DNA of 64,000 nucleotides, from NCBI RefSeq assembly GCF_042427745.1, contig NZ_JBHMFA010000005.1. One strand, written 5' to 3'. Below are positions 57,801-64,000 of this stretch, piece by piece. The notes beneath the pieces are model-generated. The model saw only the letters and a list, made by a program, of their open reading frames with translations. It did no database searches and was not told where the DNA came from. The stretch comes from Algibacter miyuki (lineage in GTDB: Bacteria; Bacteroidota; Bacteroidia; Flavobacteriales; Flavobacteriaceae). Made by a program: the position numbers and the translations under genes. Each line of letters opens with the position of its first letter. The stretch's first letter is position 1.

Positions 57801-60800
57801 GTGACGTATACACCATCCCTGGCCCTTCGTAAATCGCAAAATGGTAAGGTCCGTTACCTGTTAAAAGTGACCCTATTGATACCTCAGCAGTTCCACCTGT
57901 TAAACAATCTGCAGTCATTTTTATATCAATGTCTAAATTATCTGGTGGAGATGCTACTAATATATTTTGTTCCATTACAGAACAACCATTCGCATCCGTA
58001 ATTATAATTTCATATAAACCAAAATCTACAACTTCAAAAACCTGACTTGTTCCGGGCTGGTTAACTATTTCCACATCGTAACCATTTACACCGGTAACAT
58101 GGTAAGAATAATTAGGTGTACCACCACTAACTGAATTTATAATAATTTGACCCAAAGACACACTAGGCGATCCCGAAGTATCACACGTAATAGGATCTAC
58201 ATCAAAATCTAAAATAATTGGATCTGGCTCTGATATAGTAATAGCTTCGATATCTGTACAACCTTTAGCATCGGTTACTGTAATTATATAATCTCCTGCT
58301 GCTAAACCTGAAGTTTGCGTTCCATAATCTGTACCTGTAGTTGTATTAGTTACATTTATTTCAAATGGCGCTAAACCAACCGAAGGATCTATAGAAACAG
58401 TTATTGCCGCAGTTTCTTCCGAAGAACATGCAATATCTTGAGTTTGGGTTACACTTAAAATTACTGGGTTTGTAGCTGTTGTAACTGTAACACTATTGGT
58501 CACAATATCACAACTGTTGGCATCTGTTATTCTAAATTGATACGTGCCTGCTGTAGTTGTTGTATAAGGTGAACCTGAAATGGTAGAGTAACTAGTACCA
58601 CCATCATCACTTACCTCATAAGTGTAAGTTGCATTTCCTCCTGATACTGAAATATCAATAGACGCTTCAACAGGTAAAGAACACGTAAGATCTTCTGTTA
58701 ATAACACACTTGCACTAAGCGGTGCATAAACATCTGTTGTTGTTGCGCTTGTTGCTATACATCCATTACCATCTTTAATTGTGATCGTATAATTTCCTGG
58801 AGTATTTACTGTAAATGTAGGGCTGGTTTGAAAAGAAGCACCGCCATTAATACTATAAGATAATGGAGCGATTCCTGTACCTGAAACTGTAAACGTAAAT
58901 CCTGAAGCTGCCGTACATTGGTTAGATACTGCTGGCGCCGTAACTGTTGGCCCCGTTTCCGCTATAATAGTAACTGTTGTAAATTCAGTACAACCATTGG
59001 CATCTTTAACATACACATCCCAAATTAAATTGGCCGCCGTACTTGTATTTACAGTAATAACGTTACCACTATTATAATCTGTCGTTGCAGGTATTGCTCC
59101 TGTTAAAACTGCCGCATAAGTATAACTTGGTGTTCCGTTATTTGCTGTAACCGTTATTTGTGAATTATAATTATTACAATGTACATTAGTTGCAACTGCA
59201 GATAAAGATAAAGGTGTTACTGGCTCCGTAATGTTAATGGTTTCGGTAGCTGTACAACCCGTAGTTTCATCTGTTATAACAATAGTTTGATTTCCAGCAG
59301 GTAAGCCTGTTAGTGTTATTGTTGCATTTGTTTGCGTTGTAAAAGCTGTACCTCCATTAATAGTGTAAGTATAAGTTGAAGCAAATTCCGCTACTGAAAA
59401 CTGAACACTTCCAGTAGTATCTCCACTACAAAGTACATCGCTTAATTTTAAACCTGTAACGGTAATATTTGTAACAGGATCGATAGTATAAGATTCTGTG
59501 TAATAACAACCGTTAGCATCTGTTACTCTAAATACATAAGTTCCTGCGGTTAGATTATTAAAGACATTAGATGTTTGTTGTGCTACAATAATTGGTGAAG
59601 GAGAAATTGTTTCATATTGTAAAACGCCTACTCCATTGGTAGCCGTTATAGTTGCTGTAGCTTCTGTTGCTAAACACGTAATATCGGTTACTGAAACAGA
59701 TAAATCTGTTGGAGGGTTTAAAGGTTCAATAGAAATATTTTGAGCTACTGTTAAACAACCATTAGCATCCTTAACAACATAAGAAAATGTTTGTGTTGTT
59801 CCGTTATCATTAACCGTTAATGAATTATTAGATGTAAACGTTGTACCACCATTAAAACTATACTGATAAGGAGATGTTCCCGTTGTTGGAACAGTAATAG
59901 TAATTGTGGCATCTTCTTTTGTATTGGTTGCACTACAACTAAACTCCGTTGCATTTGCTGTCGCTGTTAAGGTGGTTGGTTCTGTAATAGTAACACTTAC
60001 CGTATTTGTACAATCTTTACTATCTTTTACGTAAAAACTATAAGTACCAGCCGCTAAACCTGTAAAGGTGTTTGTTGCTGAAAACGTTATATTATCATCA
60101 CTATAAGTATAACCACCAGATCCTCCTGAGCCTGTTAACTGTACAGATCCATCAGAATTACTGTTGCAAGTAACATTAACTTGAGTAGCTGAAACTGTTG
60201 GAGTTGATATCGCATTTACATTAATAACATTAGATGCTACAACACAACCTTCAGAATCGGTTATTTCAAATTGATAATTCCCAGCTGTTGCTGTATCTAA
60301 GCTGAATGTATTTCCTGTTAAAGATACCGTTCCTGCTCCTTGTAATAAAGCAACTGTATATGGAGCATAACCTTGAGAAATAGTTCCAGATATTGAAGCT
60401 TCTGGAGAAGTTGTACAATCTAATTCTTTTGTTAACTCTACTGCTACAGCTACTTGAGGTGCTATAGTTTCTGCAGGTAAAACAACTGTACATCCGTTAG
60501 CATCGCGAACTGTAACTGTATAGTTACCTGGCGCTAAATTATTAAAAGTATTGCTAGCTTGATAAACTCCACTTGTAATACTGTATTCATAAGGAGTTTG
60601 TCCGCCTGCAGCATCTACAACTAGAGACCCGCCGCTTGTTGGATTATAGCAAAAATTAGAACTCGTACTTATTGTTGCCGTTGGAGCAGTTACACCAGAA
60701 AGAGTAAGTGTAGTAGTCGCTACACAATTGTTAGCATCGGTAGCTCTTATCGTATAATCTCCTGCTGAAATATTTGTTAAAATACCATGACTTGGGAAAT

Positions 60801-63800
60801 TAGATATTAAATTTAATGTTGCTGTTTCTAACAACTCGTACCTATAAGCCGCTGTTCCGCCTGTAGCTGTTGCTGTTATTGTAGAACCAGTAATACACGT
60901 AATTGGTGTTCCTGAAGCGGTAACTTCAAAAAGCCCTGGCTCAGAAATAGTTTGAGAAAAAGGGAAACTACATGTTTCAAAGCGTATCAGCACATCATAA
61001 GTGTCTGCACCTAAACCTGTAATTGTATAAGGCGAGGTCAATTGAGTTATCCAGGTTGCTCCATTATCTATTGAATATTCAAATCCTGTAGCGCTATCGA
61101 AATTTTCTGCAGCAATACTAATACTTCCATCTGCGGCTCCGTTACAACTTACGTTTTCAAACCCTGTAATACTTGCTGAAAATGCTTTTCCTGAATCTAC
61201 AACAAAAGGAAATTCTACTTCCGTAATACAACTTTTGGGTAATTGATATACGGTAATATCATCAACAGCAACATCATTACCATCATTTTGTTGCACATTA
61301 GATCTTAATATAAACCGTAAACTAGTGTTAGCTCCTGGGTCTAATGTTATAGGTGTTTTCGGGTAACTTTCCCATTGATTACTTTTTGGAATTTCTCCCG
61401 TACTGTAAGAAGAAATTTCATTACCAGATGCATCAATTAAAGCAACTGCTAAATCAGGATTAGCTCCTGATGTCCCTGATCTCAATAAATTTATAGCGTA
61501 AAACTCAACATTAATAGGTTGATTTGGAATTATATTATCTATATATTTTTCATAAAGTATTTCAGTTGCAGGTATGCTAGAACCAATATTTACAGCCAAA
61601 TATCTTCCGTCTGCAGTTGCCGGTGTCGTCGCTGGTGTATGATCTCCTGGTTGAAGCCAAGTGCTATATGGTCTTACTATTTCAGCCGTAACAGAATAAT
61701 CTCCATCCTGAATATTAATTTGACCTTTACATTCCGATCCTACAACCTGTCTTTCAAAACAATAATAAGTCGGGTTTATCCCAGGTGAAGAGGTATCTTC
61801 ACCATACCCAAAATTTTCATATAATAAATTACTATAAGTAGTTACACTTTTTAATTGATAATCTACAGTAACCGTATGCGGACCACTTGGCACATTTAAA
61901 AACACGGTTGGATCTGAGGTGTTTGTATTTAATACGCCATCTAATAAATAATTATAAGAAAACATGTCTACCTCCGAATTTGTAATAGTTACCGTGGCAT
62001 CGGCTGTACCATCACAATTAAAATCAGGATCAGAAACATCAATAGTTGGCGCTACTGGTTCCGGATCTAAGGTGATTGACGGCATAGGATAAATACACCC
62101 ATTTGCATCCTTAATATATAAGGTATAAGTTCCGGCAAACACGTAAGCTTCATTTGAAGTTACCCAACTTGCTTGATTATCAAAACTGTATTCATAAGGA
62201 GGTGTTCCGCCTTGTGGGTTTGTAATACGTACTTTACCTTCTCCTGCGGGCCCGCAACCTGCCAATTCTGAAACGCCTGATGATGCTGTTAAAGCGGTAT
62301 CAGGTTCATTAATTGTAATACTTTCGGAAGTTGAAAAACATTCCGCCCCATCTAAAACATACTTAACTATCGCAATATAATCTCCTCCATTAAGGTTTGA
62401 AAAAACAGGGTTAGAAACATAAGTAACGCCATTATCAATACTGTATTCTAAAGCGTATCCGTTTGCATTGGTAACATCAAATTCAATTTCTCCTGAATTA
62501 TCATTATAACATAAAATATCGTTATGAGTTGTAGTAAAAGTTGGTATTGGATTATCTTCTACAGTTATAGAGGTATTGGCAACGCAATTGTTTGAATCAA
62601 TCACCATAATATCAAAAACACCTGCGGAAGTCACATCAATTGTTGGTACAGTTTGAAATTCTGTTGTACTATTTACAAAGTAGAAATAAGGTGCTGTTCC
62701 GCCTTCTGGATACACGGTAATTTCACCATCAGAACAAGTTAAAGGACTGGTTAAAGCCGATGTTGCTGTTAATAATGGCGGATTAATAATTTCTATAATT
62801 TCAGAATAAACACAGCCATCTTCCGTAGAAATATTAACCGTATAAAATCCAGGGTTTAAATTCTCGAACGTATAACTACTTTCTGTTATTGGCCCCACAC
62901 TATTTATAGACATTACGCCACTTACAATTGAAAAATTATATTGAGGTCGCACATCGTTAGCGGCTAAAATAACGCTGCCTTTTTCACCATTACAAAACGG
63001 TTGTTCTATAATAACGGAAGCTGTAAAATCGCGATCACGAATTTGAACATCTGGAACCGTAAAAACACATGGGTTTGGAGTTACTCCTATTTGTCTTACA
63101 TAAACCGTATAAATATCTGCGGAAGAAACGGAAAACACATTACTTGTTTGAAAATTAACACCATCGATACTAAACTCATATCCACTTGGCACACCACCAA
63201 CAACAATTTCGCCAGGCGTGGTACAGTAGATATCGCGAGACGTTACGGTTGGTTCTAAAACATTTTCATATACATTGAAATAAAATTGACTAAAACAACC
63301 TCCTGAATAGTTTAAGGTTAATCGGTATTGGCCGGCAGTATCTGCGGTAAAATTAGGACCGGTAGTTACTTGATTCCATAAGCAGGTATCACTTTCATTA
63401 GCGCAATCTTGATCGATAACAGCGTCGCAACTAGCAACATCTAATTGCTCCCAAATGATGGATGATGTATCGGATATCCCTGTTTGAATTACAGTGGAAT
63501 CATTCGCTCCACAAAGAAATATATTAGGTAATTGCTTCCCATCATTTGGACAAATTACCACCTCATCAGCAAAAGGAATCACTGGATTTTCAACGGTTAC
63601 ACCAAAATTAACCACATTAAAAACTTGGGTAATCGATTGGCATGGCGCTACGGCTTCATTATAAACATAATATGTTCCAGTTTCCGTTACGGTAATAGAT
63701 TGCGTATTTCCAATAACAGGTGTTAAGGACGGACTTGTAGACCAGGTATAACTATTATATCCATTTGCCGCTCTTAATTCGGTACTTGCGCCACACAGGA

Positions 63801-64000
63801 TCACTTCTTCTTCAAAAACACAATCATTAATGTCAGCTAAAAAGTTGGTTGCTCCGGGGTTTAACAAGCAACCTGTATTCTCTGAAAAACTAGGATCGTC
63901 AGAAATGGTAAAATTAGGATTAAGCGTCCCTTTATATGTTGCAAACGCTTGATTGTCGATTAAGTTTGAACAGGCATCACTCAACAAACTACAGGTTGAA
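51550..64000 (-). CDS. sprB: SprB-like giant gliding adhesin, T9SS type B client (5' partial)
   Basis: The frame stays open through base 64000, so the start lies beyond the window; about 4,150 residues are seen. The visible N-terminal part has Ig-like segments (about bases 63000-63987). Then come tandem SprB-type modules of roughly 70-110 residues, each with an early Cys and closing in a D-A-N-G-C-like motif; I count about 39 such endings by eye. Modules vary in sequence. A non-SprB insert lies at about 61212-61850. The C-terminus (bases 51550-51830) is a T9SS type B sorting domain: YFTPNGDGVLDEWG, FDIFDRYGRVVA, WDGKYHGKELPTGDYWYVV. SprB travels along the cell surface and drives gliding on solid surfaces. 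The sprF-like gene follows immediately. Confidence 0.93.
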   Translation of the reverse strand, partial: STCSLLSDACSNLIDNQAFATYKGTLNPNFTISDDPSFSENTGCLLNPGATNFLADINDCVFEEEVILCGASTELRAANGYNSYTWSTSPSLTPVIGNTQSITVTETGTYYVYNEAVAPCQSITQVFNVVNFGVTVENPVIPFADEVVICPNDGKQLPNIFLCGANDSTVIQTGISDTSSIIWEQLDVASCDAVIDQDCANESDTCLWNQVTTGPNFTADTAGQYRLTLNYSGGCFSQFYFNVYENVLEPTVTSRDIYCTTPGEIVVGGVPSGYEFSIDGVNFQTSNVFSVSSADIYTVYVRQIGVTPNPCVFTVPDVQIRDRDFTASVIIEQPFCNGEKGSVILAANDVRPQYNFSIVSGVMSINSVGPITESSYTFENLNPGFYTVNISTEDGCVYSEIIEIINPPLLTATSALTSPLTCSDGEITVYPEGGTAPYFYFVNSTTEFQTVPTIDVTSAGVFDIMVIDSNNCVANTSITVEDNPIPTFTTTHNDILCYNDNSGEIEFDVTNANGYALEYSIDNGVTYVSNPVFSNLNGGDYIAIVKYVLDGAECFSTSESITINEPDTALTASSGVSELAGCGPAGEGKVRITNPQGGTPPYEYSFDNQASWVTSNEAYVFAGTYTLYIKDANGCIYPMPSITLDPEPVAPTIDVSDPDFNCDGTADATVTITNSEVDMFSYNYLLDGVLNTNTSDPTVFLNVPSGPHTVTVDYQLKSVTTYSNLLYENFGYGEDTSSPGINPTYYCFERQVVGSECKGQINIQDGDYSVTAEIVRPYSTWLQPGDHTPATTPATADGRYLAVNIGSSIPATEILYEKYIDNIIPNQPINVEFYAINLLRSGTSGANPDLAVALIDASGNEISSYSTGEIPKSNQWESYPKTPITLDPGANTSLRFILRSNVQQNDGNDVAVDDITVYQLPKSCITEVEFPFVVDSGKAFSASITGFENVSCNGAADGSISIAAENFDSATGFEYSIDNGATWITQLTSPYTITGLGADTYDVLIRFETCSFPFSQTISEPGLFEVTASGTPITCITGSTITATATGGTAAYRYELLETATLNLISNFPSHGILTNISAGDYTIRATDANNCVATTTLTLSGVTAPTATISTSSNFCYNPTSGGSLVVDAAGGQTPYEYSITSGVYQASNTFNNLAPGNYTVTVRDANGCTVVLPAETIAPQVAVAVELTKELDCTTSPEASISGTISQGYAPYTVALLQGAGTVSLTGNTFSLDTATAGNYQFEITDSEGCVVASNVINVNAISTPTVSATQVNVTCNSNSDGSVQLTGSGGSGGYTYSDDNITFSATNTFTGLAAGTYSFYVKDSKDCTNTVSVTITEPTTLTATANATEFSCSATNTKEDATITITVPTTGTSPYQYSFNGGTTFTSNNSLTVNDNGTTQTFSYVVKDANGCLTVAQNISIEPLNPPTDLSVSVTDITCLATEATATITATNGVGVLQYETISPSPIIVAQQTSNVFNNLTAGTYVFRVTDANGCYYTESYTIDPVTNITVTGLKLSDVLCSGDTTGSVQFSVAEFASTYTYTINGGTAFTTQTNATITLTGLPAGNQTIVITDETTGCTATETINITEPVTPLSLSAVATNVHCNNYNSQITVTANNGTPSYTYAAVLTGAIPATTDYNSGNVITVNTSTAANLIWDVYVKDANGCTEFTTVTIIAETGPTVTAPAVSNQCTAASGFTFTVSGTGIAPLSYSINGGASFQTSPTFTVNTPGNYTITIKDGNGCIATSATTTDVYAPLSASVLLTEDLTCSLPVEASIDISVSGGNATYTYEVSDDGGTSYSTISGSPYTTTTAGTYQFRITDANSCDIVTNSVTVTTATNPVILSVTQTQDIACSSEETAAITVSIDPSVGLAPFEINVTNTTTGTDYGTQTSGLAAGDYIITVTDAKGCTDIEAITISEPDPIILDFDVDPITCDTSGSPSVSLGQIIINSVSGGTPNYSYHVTGVNGYDVEIVNQPGTSQVFEVVDFGLYEIIITDANGCSVMEQNILVASPPDNLDIDIKMTADCLTGGTAEVSIGSLLTGNGPYHFAIYEGPGMVYTSPPSGAWQDEDAVGSEKTTFAGLIPGATYTFIVFDEFTGCYYYETSDTAVPTSSSLTTTSIVPNNITCTGSADGTVSFDINSIYGIDTIVNYEIYNSQSVTTTGVSGTGTVPANGTLTVTDLGLLDFGNYVIVIEETVGVNVGCSVVTSSFNITESAIELSITASSTKNETCNELGIISAIAKDGTSPYEYQTVLTGGSVDDTAWGTSNTFKLAAGVYDVYVRDAYGCVRFEQETIIKDPEPTLNTVAPQCFDGTPINITLVEGTGTAITPLTYSIGGAYQSSPNFTITAAQTYTLSVQDGNGCIATQTYIVNAPILLDANLSKEIDCTVTPGATIDLTPSGGTGTYTYEVDYNSTGYVAIAGSPYTAATSGTYQFRVTDTQNCIAESGVIVVEDAIIPTLTTVQTNVTCNLGADGSVTVTATGGVAPFEYSIDGGAFQASNVFSNLSEGSYDIVVRDSKNCESFPVSVTITEPTIVTGSGVLTQELTCGAGNATQQAIVIVTGSGGTSPYTYSFDGGANYTSTNTFNTYNSGTVSAFVKDANGCISETSIDVMVPPTDAPTDLDFAATAITCDVTTSEVTLTVTNGIAPFTFEIIAPAASVASNGTGVFPGLAVGDYVFTVTDASGCYYTESYTINPVTNITVSGLLVDDVSCTTGNDGAVDFTVANFASTYSYTINGGTAVTGQTSSTINLTGLSVGNQTIIVTDEATNCISTATINVSEPALLTLVEATNINANCNVGAQVSVTASNGTAPYQYAFVEDGVVPSTGDYTNSASATLDPATNTNWDVWVMDSNGCTDFIDVVITTDALPTVDVPTLALNQCNLTGDVYSFTVTNPTGVVPFEYSIGEGFQAGTTFSVNNQGTYFVTIKDGNGCTFTNATPITVYDVVDVTSTIEALPSCNVNDGEITVSGTGGSGSYAFSISPSASITQTGSTFSGLAALTNYTVTITDTVTNCTNTVGVNLDQATPVSFTATAIGVTCLGDSDGVITVDLDATNDNPLYTYAIIAGPTTVTAQSSNVFTGLPTGNYTVEVTSGRGCTETEIVSVGTPTAIVVPAPTVEEFACVANTNTSNYATITVAGVSGGSGNFITYEFIRDADGVVVQSNSSNVYTVTNTLGGTFTINVYDDKGCLGSTSASVNPFISLDDLTITIDNAITCTNDEDVTISVTTSGGTPTNLQFTLEDVVGSVNGGIYSQVNTTGNFTGLSIGNYLATVVNLDTGCMVQDVHYVSNPDTFDLTVDNVVDVTCFSANDGSVDVTFIDRTPSPVDDAGAFNYEVFDYLGNSVTTGIVTNAGPVNISGLLSGTYRITATLTNAPFCTVNKNFTITAPTAALAISETHTAITCVTGNNDGSISASATGGWPGAYEYQLSNTGGTVVVPFGTESNFTDLVAGNYTVTVKDSSGCEDAIDVLLVNPTPINLTASADITLLNCFADSNSTITVTSTVGGQGSNYTYTLNMVSPTVTSSGPQTGTSFPGLGAGTYNVTVTDGYSCSETSADIVITAPTEVEAVLAKSTSPTCINSAELTLSASGGTGAYEYSETSDFAVVIGTFVSSITFDAAPGVYTYFVRDANGCTANASNEITVDALPNLQVNLDTTNATINCTGDTTGVIIATASGGLGNYIYTLQDGSGNDITPAPTQNSPGVFTALPEGNYLVEVESGDCLETSIPIAITGPVNPLNVSYVVSNVTCPGVNNGVLDITATGGTGIIKYAISPRLDQFFDDSTFDQLAPGTYQAVVQDELGCFVIIDFEVEDAVPLLLSLVPNSTFPEVCEGDMDGEFSVELVGGEMPYSVVLDDLTAGYTLGGATQTQFDFTNLSGGDHVVYVRDNLGCETEWNITFPESVLINPEVEVAFGCVNNVSSNSVTVFVDDSITDLTDLDYSLNGGAYQASNVFVNVPAGVGHYIDVRHTNGCIKTTVLFDVDSVTPLALAIKQGGLNQIEATATGGVAPYEFTFNGESVGSENTFVYYESGDYTVTVTDRNGCTATVTSYFEFVDVCITNYFTPNGDGVLDEWGPGCTSIYNDLTFDIFDRYGRVVATLKAGQKWDGKYHGKELPTGDYWYVVKLNDSRNNQEFVGHFTLYR
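55145..56855 (-). repeat. Multi-module duplicated block in the adhesin, copy B
   Basis: A series of modules in the same order as in copy A: KEIDC..., TVQTNVTCN..., LTCGAGN..., ITCDV..., YYTESYTINPVTNITVSG, VSCTTGNDG..., NANCNVG..., and DGNGCTFTN. At the DNA level GTATAAGATTCTGTGTAATA occurs at 55901 and again at 59486, an offset of 3,585 bases. Edges are approximate. Confidence 0.8.
58720..60450 (-). repeat. Multi-module duplicated block in the adhesin, copy A
   Basis: The counterpart of copy B: KELDCTTSPEAS, TQVNVTCNSNSDGS, EFSCSATNTK, DITCLATEA, YYTESYTIDPVTNITVTG, VLCSGDTTGS, NVHCNNYN and DGNGCIATS in the same order. Spacer modules between the copies follow related but distinct sequences. 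Edges are approximate. Confidence 0.8.
61212..61850 (-). other. Non-SprB domain inserted in the adhesin
   Basis: About 210 residues interrupt the module array, starting near ENFGYGEDTSSPG and ending near DDITVYQLPKSC. The content (CFERQVVGSECKG, DGRYLAVNIGSS, VEFYAINLLRSGTSGANPD, LRFILRSN, VAVDDITVY) looks like a jelly-roll domain of the kind found in carbohydrate-binding or MAM-like modules. The closing D-D-I-x-V is typical of such folds. Carbohydrate or surface binding is inferred. Confidence 0.6.

Noticed and set aside
54263..63726. Plus-strand reading frames inside the adhesin gene
   Set aside because: They have no family resemblance or start signals and arise from the biased codon use of the repeat-rich opposite strand.
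51550..63987. CRISPR-like or satellite repeats in the right-hand 12 kb
   Set aside because: The repeats are protein modules in one long open frame with variable spacing, not short identical direct repeats with spacers.
63987..64000. TTG 63987 as the adhesin start
   Set aside because: The frame continues to base 64000 without a stop, no signal peptide follows, and SprB proteins are much longer.
1..64000. Prophage, transposon or defence island
   Set aside because: No integrase, transposase, restriction, toxin-antitoxin or phage structural gene is recognisable, and base composition looks even across the window.

Overview
The window is a piece of chromosome from a marine-type member of the Flavobacteriaceae (Bacteroidota). 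This is inferred from the AT-rich composition, promoters of the TTG-N19/20-TAnnTTTG type, start sites without clear Shine-Dalgarno sequences, a fused E1 alpha/beta 2-oxoacid dehydrogenase, type IX secretion (T9SS) proteins PorQ and PorP/SprF, and a giant SprB-like gliding adhesin with a T9SS type B sorting domain. It is a gene-dense, mostly housekeeping region. I see no prophage, insertion sequence, CRISPR array, tRNA or rRNA.

Layout. Bases 1-6.6 kb are a glycan region: a 5'-truncated membrane GT2 synthase fused to a GH26-like hydrolase, then two paralogous GT2 enzymes flanking a threonine aldolase. From 6.8 to 17.1 kb lie prfB (with its programmed +1 frameshift), a HAD phosphatase, an ArsC-like protein, a TonB-receptor-like outer-membrane protein, an unlisted 58-residue membrane protein, 1-Cys peroxiredoxin, fumC, rpsA and a BON-LysM protein. 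From 17.2 to 25.5 kb lie cmk, porQ, lon, a rhomboid protease, an LpxL-type acyltransferase, glmM and an AcpH-like protein. From 25.5 to 44.9 kb lie ggt, an unknown anchored protein, a ComEC-type metallo-beta-lactamase protein, a small exported protein, uvrA, a LOG-family protein, an M1-peptidase-like protein with a degenerate zinc site and a C-terminal barrel, the fused E1 enzyme, an unknown helical protein, pheT, a PAP2 phosphatase and two DUF2007 proteins. From 45 to 64 kb lie an ABC-F ATPase, a TlpA-like lipoprotein without its cysteine pair, a short-chain dehydrogenase, the SRP RNA gene, a glutaminyl cyclase lipoprotein, the SprF-type protein and the SprB-like adhesin, which runs off the right edge.

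How the parts fit. Three elements belong to T9SS and gliding: porQ, the sprF-like gene and the sprB-like gene, the last two adjacent and in the order expected for an operon. The glutaminyl cyclase is the enzyme of the Bacteroidetes 'Q-rule' (N-terminal pyroglutamate on signal-peptidase-I substrates), and at least six exported proteins here have signal peptides predicted to be cleaved just before Gln. Lon, rpsA, prfB, pheT, cmk, fumC, glmM, uvrA and the SRP RNA are core functions.

Most unusual points: the synthase-hydrolase fusion; the pseudo-M1-peptidase/barrel fusion; an ABC-F protein whose two degenerate motifs fall in the same composite ATP site; a roughly 1.7 kb multi-module duplication and a non-SprB insert inside the adhesin; an RF2 frameshift site keeping only AGG of the E. 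coli AGGGGG stimulator; and a GC-rich 14-mer repeated exactly in two unrelated loci. No clearly new multi-gene system (defence, conflict or mobile) could be demonstrated.
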